64,000 bases of DNA from Hemibagrus wyckioides (Eukaryota > Chordata > Actinopteri > Siluriformes > Bagridae): positions 27,152,646 to 27,216,645 of the forward strand of contig NC_080712.1 of the NCBI RefSeq assembly GCF_019097595.1, read 5' to 3'. Below the pieces are notes generated by a model that was given only the letters and a program-made list of their open reading frames with translations, ran no database searches and was not told where the DNA came from. The position numbers and the translations under genes were made by a program. Numbering within the stretch: the stretch's first letter is position 1; each line of letters begins with the position of its first letter. Positions 25,440 to 36,345 of this stretch are shown in pieces.

Positions 25440-25702
25440 ATATTATTTTCTCATCCATCGACAGTTCCCTGTAGCCCCGCACCTTTTCCACTACATAAGC
25501 AAAGCTGTAACTGTTGACTACATGAAGTGTCCAACATTCCACACTTCTTTTTTTTTTTTTTTTTTTTTTTTGCATGAATAAGTGAATCATCCGTGATTCT
25601 AGATGGAACTTTCCTGCATGAACACTACTCGCACTATTTATACTACATAATGCAGTGGAATAGTGCATTAGTATGCGATTTGGGACACATCTTCTGACTA
25701 AC
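25440..25702. repeat. Harbinger-like MITE end with T22 run
   Basis: It ends in gtgcattagtatgcgatttg followed by ggacaca, the mirror of the terminus at 21369. A T-run of about 22 lies at 25550-25571. It is fused directly to the Tc1 remnant on its left. Confidence 0.4.
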
Positions 25703-27027
25703 AAAACCACAGTGATTGCCATGCTGCGCTGTCTGAGATTCTCCCAATGCTCGTGCAGGATTAAAACATCCACAACAAACTAGTCTGTGATGTGAAGATA
25801 ACAATCCCACTGATACCGTTTGTTGCTTACCAGAAGTGGAGCATCGGCGTGTGAATTATTTAAAGCCAAGACAAACTGCAGAAACTCGCAGTGTTCTCAG
25901 AGACAATTTCCATCTACTTAACACACTGTCCTACAGAGAGCACACCTAATTAAAGCACATTGTACGTGTGAAGTTGGTATGAAAGTGCATCATTTCGTTG
26001 GTTATATACATTTTTGTTGTACATCTGTTGTTTTATTTGCTGTTAGCATATAATCAGCTAGACCTTCTAAACCTAAAGAAATCCTTTGGTATAATTCTGC
26101 TCAATCATCAATATTAAAACTTGTATACGTTCAATATATCCAAGCACATAAAGCACAGTATACCACCATTAGGTGCATGCATTAAAGTGCCCACATTTAA
26201 ATACTGGTGTAGTAAACAACTTAAAGTTAATAAAGGGCTGCAGCATAGCAGATGTTATAGCGTGTAAAAAGCCCACAGTAATTGATTTAGGATACAAAGC
26301 TCATAAAGACATAATCCATTTTTACACTTGTGATTTTTCCATTTCATTATAAACATGGTTCACCTATAATTCTACGTATTGAAAAACAGGATCACAACCT
26401 CATAAAGCTATTACTTTTCCATTTCAGTGCTTCCACCTCACCTTAATAGTCCGACACACCATGGAGATGATCCTAGGTACACAGGGCACCAGGCGGACAT
26501 ACACATTCACACACTCATTCACACCTAGCAAGTGTTTAGCGTAAACCCTCCACCTAGCAGTCTGTTTTTTTGGAAATTGTTAATAGGAAACTAAGGAACC
26601 TAAAATGAAACCCACACCAACATGGGAATAAAATAGGCACAGATAAAAACCCGAGCTCAAAACTGCACAAACATTCATTGTGCCACTTTTTTGTTTTTGA
26701 CAAAGAAAATAAGCAAAACATACTTGCGATTTTTACTTAAAAAAAAAAAAAAATCTCCAGCAAAAGTAAACAAACCCCACTGGATTTTTTTTTCCAGACA
26801 AAGTAAAAAGTCCTGAAAAAGGCCAGGAGATTTTTCTTTTTTGACATCAAGATAACAAAAGTTGCTTTCTCGAAGTCAGAAATTTTTTCTCAAATGTCAT
26901 AATGAATTATTGGCCATTCGTGTGAGACTGTAAGTGCCTTAGCAGGAACTAGCTGGTTTAGTTACAGCCTTGCAGACCTAAGGATGTGGGTTTGATTCCA
27001 ATTACATCCATGTACTCTATCCAACTG
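25703..27027. other. Noncoding stretch with an S2 SINE fragment
   Basis: Positions 26440-26665 read as a decayed minus-strand S2 copy (acacagggcaccaggcggac, tacacattcacacactcatt). The rest is unclassified AT-rich DNA with A-runs near 26740. Confidence 0.4.
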
Positions 27028-27268
27028 TAGCCTCCTGGTGGTCCAGCGGCAGGATCCCATACTTTCATTGCCACGCCCCGGGTTCGATTCCCAGGCAGGG
27101 CGCTAATCCAGCCACTGAATAGTTAACTCTCAGTGCCGGTCCCAAGCCCAGATTAAATGGGAGGGTTGCATCAGGAAGGGCATCCGGCATAAAACCTGTG
27201 CCAAATCGAAACATGCGGACTAAATGATCTGCTGTAGTGACCCGAACAGGGAGGAGCCGAAAGAACGA
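27028..27268 (+). repeat. tRNA-head SINE-like repeat (family S3)
   Basis: The head reads gtggtccagcggcaggatcc with a good B box in cgggttcgattcccaggcag, so it looks derived from a glycine-type tRNA. The tail contains ggcatccggcataaaacctg and ends near ccgaacagggaggagccg. It is the partner of the minus-strand copy at 19013-19215. Confidence 0.75.
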
Positions 27269-29199
27269 CAACCGTATCTATATAACCATGGAGACGTCCT
27301 GTTCAGGATCATTACAGTGTTCAGAACGGAATAACAATTTGGAAACATTCTAGCACTGACAGAGTTGGATCGTTGTAGAAAGAAATTTGAGGAAAATGTA
27401 TTCAAACTCTAGTCACACTGATCAAAACCGTGACCTCTGAGCTCTTTATCACGGTACCAGCTATTTTCTGTTAAGGCTCTCTTCCATGACACACACTATT
27501 ACTTCTACATGATAATGCATTTCGATATATATGGAAATATGGAAAATGTCTTATGTTGAGAAAACATTTATCATCTTGTGATCACACTTCCACACTGAAA
27601 TGCATGCGATTTGCATGTGAGCATAAAAACATCACAGATTCATGTGCGCTTTAAGGAAATAAAAATGATGCATTTGTGCTGCTTCTCCTCCACTGTTTGA
27701 AATTACATATGATGTCTAATGGAGCCCATGGAAACCACAACACCGTCATGGGCAGTGATTGAGAAGGCTTACGTAAAATACAATACTGACTGTAATACAT
27801 TCTCAATAATATATATTTCAGAATGGTTTCAGCGGAGGAATTTCCGAACAGGACAAACGGCAGAAACATAAGTTTTGGTTTTCACACCGTAATCTCAATC
27901 ATTCAGAAAGAAAACTAAAAGCTTCCCCCTCTCCACTTTTTCTTTCCAGCTGTCCACCGAAATGCAATTACAACTCTTGTGTTCTGACAATGGATCTAAA
28001 ACAGCTTTGTTGCATTTGTTGCTAAGAGTGAGGTTTTTTTTACTACAGATGTTTCCTAGTGGGAAAAAAAAAAAAGTCATAATTGTGTAATTGTATTTTT
28101 GTGTATCTGGTTTTGTAAATCAGTTCAGCATGAACTGCTAAATGCTTTAAACAGCAGTTGTGAAAAGCTTTAATATTTACTACAGATGTCATGAATGCAG
28201 TGATTAAACTCTCATGCACAACCTGAGTCCGTTCTGTGAGCCGGTCTTTAAAAGCGGCCATTAACAAAAATAAACCACCACATCAGGCTTGTATATGGAC
28301 ACATGATTGAAGTTCTTCACATTTCCTGTCATTACTGGTCTACTTTGCTTTCCCTTTAAATGTCACACCTCCATTTTCATTTGCCATGAGCTTGCATCAT
28401 ACGTCCCCGGCTCTAATTTAGTGCTTAAATGCCACAAATCACATGCTTCCTGCAGCAACGTACTCTGCGTTGCGTTTTTTGGCAAATGATGACCTCTGAA
28501 TGTTTGGTGCTTGAGGCAGATTCCACATAAAAACAGCAGGTGTGGTAAAGCCTGGCTGATTAGATAACTGAATAATTGATGAAATAGCACAATGAATTCC
28601 TTTCTTTCTTAGTGCTTTTTAAGTTGCATGTAAGGCTCTGCATGGGGCTGTGTGGTTCTTCTGGTTGGTAGTTTATGCACATGACAGTCATGTATGCCAA
28701 AAAGGACCATCAAAGCATGAATGAAACTGGTTAATAATGCCTGGATGACTACATTTGCTTGGCATTACAAAAAAAGTCAGGACAAAATGAAACAACTACT
28801 TTTTCTTTACTCCTCTCCTACTTTCCTCCAAAAGTGAATGGATCAGAAGATAATTTACTCTTGAATTGCTTCTCAGAGAACTGGCTTTATTATAAAAGGT
28901 TAGCTGTCATAACTTTATTTCTTCCTCAAATCCTGTTATCTAGTTCTAAAATGCCAACAGTACCCTTTGTGAACTTGGATAATTAACTTAAGTGGATATT
29001 AGTTCAATTAAGAATGACGTTAGAAGTTTCCATGTTGCCTACAAGAGCCAGACGGAGGACGAAGGGTCAAGCAAGTTAGGCCAATATTCATACTTAGCAT
29101 AGGTTTAGAGACATCTCAGATCAAGAAAGCTGTATTACGGGGTATGTTCAATGTGTTTTTTGTCTCCAAACCCCACACTATATAAGGTGGCCTTATAAG
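27269..29199. other. Noncoding stretch, nothing recognised
   Basis: Several 60-75 codon frames are present but none shows a recognisable domain; no repeat termini were identified. Confidence 0.3.
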
Positions 29200-29600
29200 G
29201 TGGCTTCTCAAAATTATGTGGATGCCTAGGCATAATATTCATATGTGCTTGTTGAACATCCCATTCCTCATATAGATTTAGTTCCTCTTTTGCTACTATA
29301 ACAGCCTTCACACCTCTGGGAAGGCTTTAAACTAGATTTTGGAGTGTGGCTGTAGAGATTTGCATCTGAAAAGAACTTTAGTAAAGATAAGATTTGGTCT
29401 GGTGTGCACTCAGGTGCTCCAGTTCTTCCCAAAGGTGCTCTGTGGGTTTGAGGTCAGGGCTCTGTGCAGGACACTCGAATTCTTCCACTCCAACCTCTGA
29501 AAAACCTTGTCTTCATAGAGCTTGCTTTGTGCACAAGGACACTCATAATGGAACAGATTTAGGGCTCTTATCTCCAGTTAAGTGAAATCTTAATGATAAA
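29200..29600. mobile_element. Tc1-like non-autonomous element (family C), decayed
   Basis: Shares with 42565-42835 and 51241-51622 the blocks catcccattcctcatatag, tttgaggtcagggctctgtg and cttccactccaacctctg, then catagagcttgctttgtgca. These are antisense Tc1 transposase-derived words. Termini are eroded. Confidence 0.6.
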
Positions 29601-30007
29601 GCATACAAAAGAGCTTTCTAGACAGTTGTATTCTTTCCGGTTTGAGGAAGTCACACATATGGGTGTGATGGTCAGACTTCTGAGCACAATAGGTCTAAAA
29701 ATCCATCAGAATGGTAAAGCATGCATTCTATAAGAGAAACCTTAAAAATGCAAAACTTTTAAATACTGTGTATTGCTTCTCCATGAAAGATTTCCATTCA
29801 GAACCAGCTGAGAAATCTGTGGCCTTGAATGGAAGTGCAGGGCATGTATTTTTTCTGCATTTTAGTCTGTGAAATCGACTCAAAACTGAGTTACTTCAAG
29901 CCCAGACCATAAGGGAGACATAAGGGACACTTTGTTGCCGGTTGCAAAGACAAACTCAGTTTGTATAAAAATCTAGGAAAGAAACATGATGCCCACAACT
30001 CAGATAT

Positions 30008-30085
30008 AATAAAGTTTTAGAGAAGCTATATAGCTTATATAATAAAGTTATAGAGAAGCTATATATAGCTTAGAATAAAGCTAAA
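30008..30085. repeat. Short tandem duplication with AT palindromes
   Basis: ataaagttttagagaagcta and ataaagttatagagaagcta occur about 35 bp apart. Each is followed by a small palindrome (agctatatagct, agctatatatagct). Confidence 0.6.
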
Positions 30086-30239
30086 TGAAATTGATAAGAA
30101 AAGAATACACTTCAGTGGTGCAGTGACCAAAATTTAAGGAGAAGCTAATGATAAGTGTTTATCATATGTAGATACTACACTTTAGTTAATTTAGTCAATA
30201 TTTAATATTATATATAAGGTGCCTTTAATAGGAAGTTAA

Positions 30240-30575
30240 ATTTAATCAGATAATTCAGCGCTTTATCATGATAACCAAAGGTCAAGTACTTTTAGGACAC
30301 CAGAAAACCGTGATCATATTCAGAACTAAGAATCTTGCTCGTTTACTCGCACTCTACTCTTGTTCTTACATTACTTACATTTTAACCTCATCTATTACAT
30401 CTACCTCATATTTATTACATCTACCTCATATTTATCGCTCCTTAATTCTGTTATGTTTAATGTTTACTCTTGCCGTTTTACAGTCTATACATCTTGGTCC
30501 ATTAGTAACAACATTTGGTTCCTTTGTATACTGTGTATGAGGAAGAATGACAATAAAGCTCGAGTTGAGTTGATA
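30240..30575. repeat. Probable retroposon 3' fragment
   Basis: It ends in gaatgacaataaagctcgag followed by ttgagttga, a tail seen in dispersed fish retroposons. It includes a 22-bp tandem unit (tattacatctacctcatatt, twice) at about 30393-30435. No coding domain was recognised. Confidence 0.35.
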
Positions 30576-32959
30576 TCCATAATTTCATTACACAGTGCAC
30601 AAAGACTACATGCAAAGTAGCGTCTCATGCTCCTACATGATGCACATGATGTACAATACAACTCGCACTGTACATCCAAACATGCTCAGTTTAAATGCCT
30701 GACTACATCTGAACATATAAAAAAGGATAAAATGCTGTTACTTAAATCTCCTTCTATGCAATAAAATGGTAAAGAAACAGAATCTTATCAGTTAGACATA
30801 CTAGGCGTCTCAGTATGGAGGCAAATCCTCCCTCAGACATCATCAGGTCTAAATGTTAATTCAGACAAATCTCTGCTGTGTGTTTGCTATAAATTCGCCT
30901 CCTTAGTGCTCCTGCCTCTTATTTTCACCATTGTAAACACCAGGGGTAGTGAAATTAAGCGACTTGAGCTTTACTCGCTGAGCTGAGTGATCTGGAAGCA
31001 GATGGAAGTGGAAAACGATGAACTTGTTCGAGTCAAGGCTGTTGCTTTCCCGCCTGCTCCTTAGCGCTCAGCAAATCTCTTTCTGTCCGCTGAGTGCAAC
31101 TGGCCTGTCAAACACTATTCCTCAAATTCTTGGCTCAGAATCAGCGTTCTGCAAAGACACTTCTTGGCACACGTTATTTGGAAGCCCGGTATAATTGGCC
31201 CGACGTGAACAAAGCGGTTCCCTGAGCACGCAGACTGACCACTATACGGACCTATAAAACTCAGACATCACAAAGTGCTTCATGAACAACTGAAAGTAGA
31301 TGAGGGTATGCATTTATTCTGTAATATCTGCCAAATATAATCTTCTATTTTATTGTGTACATTCTTATTACTCGATGCAAGTGAGCTCTGTACTGTTCAC
31401 CTGGTAGCTATTGTAGTCCTACGTCAAATTATGGAGTTAATATGTTAAGTGAACTGTTAAAGGTTCTGATACACAATCTTAACAGCCAGTTTTTAAGCAC
31501 TTTTCAAGGATTTTGTTCATCCTTTATTTAACTGAACAATAAAGATTTAAAAAATTGATCTTTCAGTCATGCATTACTGCAAAAACACTGTACACCACTA
31601 AAACACAAACACACTCCTTTCCAGAGGAGTTGAAGCTGTTATAGCTGCAAAGGGTGGGCCAACTCCATATGCATGCAAATGCAGACATTCCAAAACTTTT
31701 GGCAATATAGTGAACTTTATATCCTATAAAGCGGATGAAAATACCTTTCTTATTTCAGGAGTAGATCACAAGAGATTTTGTAAGTTCTACTCAACAGTCG
31801 ATGTTGACTACATGCCTACATGAAGAAAAAAACCTTCTAGGACCAAGTAGCAGTATTGTATAACCAAATTATTTCGAATAGTCCATCGATTGCTTGTTCA
31901 TGGTTTAGAGTCTCGATCTAGTGTTTCTCTCAAGCGTCTCAATGCAGTTGAACTTTCAATGAAACTTAAAAAATAAAAATAAACTTAATATGTTTTTTTT
32001 TTTTTGGGGGGGGGGCAAAAGATGTGACAAAACTGACCAGTGGACAGACAGCACCATATCACTGCTCCAATTAATTTACTGAAACCAATTATTTGCTTGC
32101 TTTGCCATGTCATAAGTGATTTGGATAAAAGTAATGAAATCTTAATTTGATTTGTTACGTGTCACTTTACCCAGCAGCGTCGGCCCAAATTACCCCCATT
32201 ACTCCCGTAAGAAAAAATGGTCGCCTGTTGCAAGCTAATGCGAGCGTGTGATTACTTTTCTTTCACTTCTCGTCATCCAGCTTGAATTCAAGGCTCACTG
32301 CCTTGGCGCTTTTGGGTGAGGCATTACTTTAAATTAAAGATGGGATTAAATTTTGTGCGCATGTACAGTAAGTAGGGCAGAGCGGAAGTGGAGAGGACTG
32401 GGTTTGTGTTTTCTTCTCGAGAGCTGAGTGTTTCTGATGGAGAATGATTAAGTAGTGAAAAGTAAGGCGTGGTAAATCTACGGCTTATGTGAAACGCCTT
32501 TATGGTGAGGGAACACAAATCGTACTTAATAACATTAAGAAAGAGGCTTCAGCATTTAGGCTAAATTGAGCCTTTTTGTATCTGTAGAATGTTTTGTTTT
32601 GTCCAGAATTGTTTCCTGGTTGTTTCTAATGGCTAATGTGTCCCGGTAATACAGCTGGTCAAAGACTCTTCCTAGAAAAACCCACAGAATATCATCATAA
32701 TTAAGTCCAATATTAAAAAGTATAGCTTCTCAAGCCAAAAATGTTCAACAATATACAGCTTTTGTAGTACACAATGAAATGAAACACTGTTCCTCCAGGA
32801 CCATGGTGCGACAAGAGACAGCACACAACTATGTACACAAAGTGCATGTGTGCAAATGTGCACACGGTGCAAGACAGTGCAATCCTAAGAAAGCAAGTGC
32901 AATCAGATATAAAAACATTGGCTGCCTACGAAACACACATGAATCTAACACTTTTAATG
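30576..32959. other. Noncoding stretch with a small Tc1-family fragment
   Basis: Positions 31612-31712 match the right-end region of family B (gaggagttgaagctgttata, ccaaaacttttggcaatata). A T13-G10 run sits at about 31990-32015. Otherwise nothing is recognised. Confidence 0.45.
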
Positions 32960-33200
32960 GGTAGTGCTGCAATCTCACAGCTCCCTGATTCAAATCCTGA
33001 ACTCACCACAGTCTCCTACATCCCCAAAGTGGGCTAATAGACGACATGGTGACTCTAAATTGCCCTTAAGTGTAAATTAGTGTGACCGACTAACGTCTCG
33101 TTCAAAGACTACCCCTCCCTCCAGGGACAGACTCTGGATCCAGTGCGACCCTGATCGTCATAAAGCAGCTACTGAAGATGAATGAACGAATGAATCACTC
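32960..33200 (+). repeat. SINE family S2 copy
   Basis: The head is gtagtgctgcaatctcacag. It is followed by ggtgactctaaattgccctt and ctccctccagggacagac, and ends at gaatgaacgaatgaatc. The order and orientation are as at 24172-24515. Confidence 0.65.
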
Positions 33201-34041
33201 CTGTAATAGACACACATACACACACAAAAGGGGGCGGTGTTTTTAATCACTAGGTCACCAGGTACACTGAATTCAGTTAAAATCCTGAAAGCAGGAGAAT
33301 TTCTCCACTGATAAATAAAAAAGAAGGAAATATTTCAGATACGGCTCAGAATGTGTTTGGCACCCGGTTCTATTTCACAAGGCCGTTCTTTCAGTGCAGA
33401 CCTTTCAGAAAAATAGATGACTAGCCTATTAAAGACTGCTTTAATGCTTAATTTGAACTTATGAAGGTATTATAAAGGCAAAATGGCCACAAATGAGCGC
33501 TGTGAAATGAGATCCAAGACACTACAGGTATTCATTCAACCACGTAGCCTGCTCATTCATTACTGCATGAATGTGATGTGTGTCATTTTTATTCACAATG
33601 TCAATCCAAAAACATTCTTACTGTAGGATCTGACCTGTTCTGCTTCACACTCTCAATATATATATATATATTTTGCACGTGGTTTGTTCATCTTTAACTC
33701 ATGCACAGAAGCAAAATTCAACACATACTACCTTGTAAAGACTTGTGACCTGGCTTCAGCTTCATTTCTTCTGTTTTAAGCCATCACTGTGCTGTCATTG
33801 TGGTTAAAATGTGCATCATGAATGCCCTCTTGTCTCTGTTCACCAAATGCATTACATTTCCTGAAATTTACAAAGCTCTGTCTGATCCAACTGTAAATAA
33901 AATGATCACAGATCTTGTCCAAATGAACAGATAGACTCTCTGCAAATCCAGATATTTTGAAATATTCTTTATTATATACATTTTTATCTTCTTTTTTTCT
34001 TTGCACCGGCTTGCTAAGACACTGTAAGAGACGCTACTTAC
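33201..34041. other. Start of putative plpp4 intron 1
   Basis: No repeat or exon is recognised, apart from an (AT)n stretch at 33657-33672. A consensus donor (gtaagt on the minus strand) sits at 34041-34036 directly after the coding exon. Confidence 0.4.
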
Positions 34042-34130
34042 ACGAAAACTCCGAAGAGTAGCACTCGGATTCCGATCTCCAGCGCCAGCTCGCGCATGCT
34101 TTTCCTTCGGTCGGGAGGAGACATCTTCAT
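34042..34130 (-). CDS. plpp4: plpp4 coding exon 1 (phospholipid phosphatase 4), partial gene
   Basis: The minus-strand frame includes MRELALEIGIRVLLFGVFV, closely matching the N-terminus of vertebrate PLPP4 (formerly PPAPDC1A), and then meets a perfect donor, GT|gtaagt. PLPP4 is a magnesium-independent membrane phosphatase of the PAP2 superfamily that dephosphorylates phosphatidate and related lipids; this hydrophobic segment would start its first membrane helix. In-frame ATGs lie at 34130, 34124 and 34097; the last corresponds to the mammalian start, and I give the longest form. The catalytic exons (KX6RP, PSGH-like and SRX5H motifs) were not found in 1-34041, so intron 1 probably exceeds 34 kb. 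The related gene plpp5 has a different N-terminus. Confidence 0.72.
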
Positions 34131-34720
34131 GATCTTCTTGCTTTCTTTTCCGCTCTTTTCTTTCTTTTCTGTACTCTTCTCTTTCAGCAAACGCAAACGT
34201 GATCCAAAAAATGCATGAAAGTCATCTGAGCTCCGTTGTCGTTCTTTACTGCTTTAGCATCGCAATAAGACGCTGATTGAAATTAGGGGAAATGCGCGTT
34301 TGGGCGCTGCGCGTGCAAAAAAGAAATGTTTGTAAATATCTCTGTATTTATAATAATAGTTGGTCCTCAGAGCTCGTTTGGTGTCCGTCTTTAATCCATA
34401 ATGTGTTCCAGAGATGTTGCCCATGAACTAATTGAATTTCAATATATTGAAAAAGGACAAGGGATTGAAAAAAAAATATATACATATATCCAGGTGATGC
34501 AGCATGGCAGTAAAGTGGCTCGCGCTTCACTGGAAACGCCAGCACGCGCTCGACTTTCGTGTTTCTGCTTCACTACAACCTCTTCCTACACACTGATAAA
34601 AGCGATTTTTCAGCCCACACATGGGCACCGCGGTACTTAGGAAAAAAACAATACGTTAATAATTACTCACAGATATTTTTCAAGCAGCAACAGGAGCGTT
34701 TGTGCTTGTGTGTCACTTTT
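34131..34720 (-). other. plpp4: Putative plpp4 5' untranslated region
   Basis: Inferred transcribed leader between the TATA box near 34750 and the start codon. The part next to the ATG is purine-rich on the coding strand. Minor GC-rich patches lie at 34290-34315 and 34515-34560. An intron within the leader cannot be excluded. Confidence 0.35.
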
Positions 34721-34743
34721 GCACGCGCAGTCAGAGCGGCTGC

Positions 34744-34800
34744 GCTTATATAGTCTCGGGCGCGCGCGAACCTGCGCGTGCCGCCGAGTGCATGATGACG
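34744..34800 (-). promoter_or_regulatory. plpp4: GC-rich core promoter with TATA box
   Basis: On the minus strand actatataagcgc (34745-34757) lies inside the most CpG-rich patch of the window (cgcgcgcgaacctgcgcgtg on the plus strand, 34760-34780). A TATA box in a local CpG cluster, facing the plpp4 exon about 620 bp downstream, is consistent with that gene's promoter. A (CA)11 tract lies just upstream at 34841-34862. Confidence 0.5.
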
Positions 34801-35758
34801 CAAGAGCGTGGCAAAGAAAATAAATAATAAGGAGGAAAAACACACACACACACACACACACAAACAAACAAGCACCTGTCTTACCTTGCACAGGATCATG
34901 AATATTTTACACAGCCCTAACAGGGGAAGAAATCACTGAGGGACATTTAGAACACAAAATGACCCATGCAAAAAGTCCAGTTTGCATTTATTTTCCTTCA
35001 CTCATGTTTTGGGACACTAAAACATTGATGTGGGTGGATATTGTTCTGAAGCTATAATTAATCACGTAATTTTTCTACATATGTTCCTTCCAAGCACGTC
35101 ATATTGCCCACGTTGTGCTAACACAACCGCCTCACACTCCCTTACCACTGCTAGCTTACTGTTAGCACCTCACTAATGAGGGCCAGAACAACACTGAGTT
35201 CTTACACCAATGGGAATACTGAGAGATATTCTTCAACTCAGATTGTCTTCCTATAGTCAAGAGAGACTGGGCTCTATACTGTGCCAGGATTTAGCAAACG
35301 ACGCCAAACTTTCTGTTCATAAACACATTTCTTGTTGTAAAACATCTCTCTTCTAATGTCAACACATCATGTTCAAGCAAAGTAGCATGGTCCTAGTCAG
35401 GGATGATTAATACATAGTTGACTAAACCATAGCAGGGTTTCCCCAAATTTTTTGCTGTAATAATATAATAAATTTCCTGACGTTTTCATATATATTAAGC
35501 TACAGAGAGCTACAGCCTTTCTCTTCCTGAAGTTCAACAACAGAACATATTAGGCTCTAGGTCATAACATAAGTTACCACCGTAGCGTTATTGATATAAT
35601 CAACAGACGCTGCAAACTTCTGACTTAATATATGAAAGTTCTTTAAATAAAGATGAAACAGAAGAAAGGACACCAGTTTCACTTTAAGTACTTTTAATGG
35701 TAATATACAAATCAATGCCAGCTAGTTAGCCAGCTAACCAACATGCTGTAAAGTGAGT
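34801..35758. other. Intergenic stretch, nothing recognised
   Basis: After the (AC)n tract the sequence is AT-rich, without exon or repeat signals that I can name. Confidence 0.35.
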
Positions 35759-36277
35759 GCACACCCATCAGGCATAACATTATGACCACCTGCCTAATAT
35801 TGTTTGCTGCCAAAACAGCACTGACCACCATACACTGTGCATTCTGACACCTTTCTTTCTATCAGAACCAGCAACAGTAGCTCGTCTGTTGGATCGGATC
35901 ACACAGGTCAGCCTTCGCTCCCCACATGCATCAATGAGCCTTGACCGCTCATGACCCTGTCACAAGTTCACTGCTGTTCCTTCCTTGGACCACGTTTGAT
36001 AGATACTGACCATGCAGACCGGGAACACCCCAAAAGAGCTGCAGTTTTGGAGATGCTCTGATCCAGTCGTTTAGCCATCACAATCTGGCCCTTGTCAAAC
36101 TCGCTCAAACCCCTACACTTGCCCATTTTTCTTGCTTCTAACACATCAACTTTGAGGACAAAATGCTGACTTGCTGTCTAATATATCCCACCCACTAACA
36201 GGTGCCATGATGAAGAGATAATCAGTGTCATTCACTTCACCTCTCACTGCTAATAATGTAATGCCTGATAGGTGTAA
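35759..36277 (-). mobile_element. Tc1/mariner-derived element, family A copy 4
   Basis: Both termini are present: left cacccatcaggcataacatt, right taatgcctgataggtgta. The minus-strand interior encodes the transposase N-terminal helix-turn-helix in decayed form, followed by the subterminal tgcattctgacacctttct block. The central catalytic region is missing; length is about 519 bp. Confidence 0.9.
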
Positions 36278-36308
36278 GTAGACCATTTAGACATATTGTG
36301 TCTAAACT

Positions 36309-36345
36309 GTCTCTTTTAGTGACTTTTTAACTCACTAAAAGAGAC
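36309..36345. repeat. Perfect 14-bp inverted repeat (hairpin)
   Basis: gtctcttttagtga and its exact complement tcactaaaagagac are separated by a 9-base loop. It lies 31 bp outside the right end of family A copy 4. Confidence 0.9.

Noticed and set aside
25177..25773. A 198-codon minus-strand ORF
   Set aside because: It crosses a poly-T run (read as poly-Lys), a Tc1 transposase remnant in antisense and a MITE-like end. No protein family is recognisable.
27028..27095. Glycine-tRNA-like sequence
   Set aside because: It has a good B box but no full cloverleaf, and it is followed by the family S3 body, so it is a SINE head, not a tRNA gene.
34663..34899. Minus-strand ORFs rich in Cys and Val over the plpp4 promoter
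   Set aside because: Translation of a (CA)n tract and of the GC-rich TATA-containing promoter.
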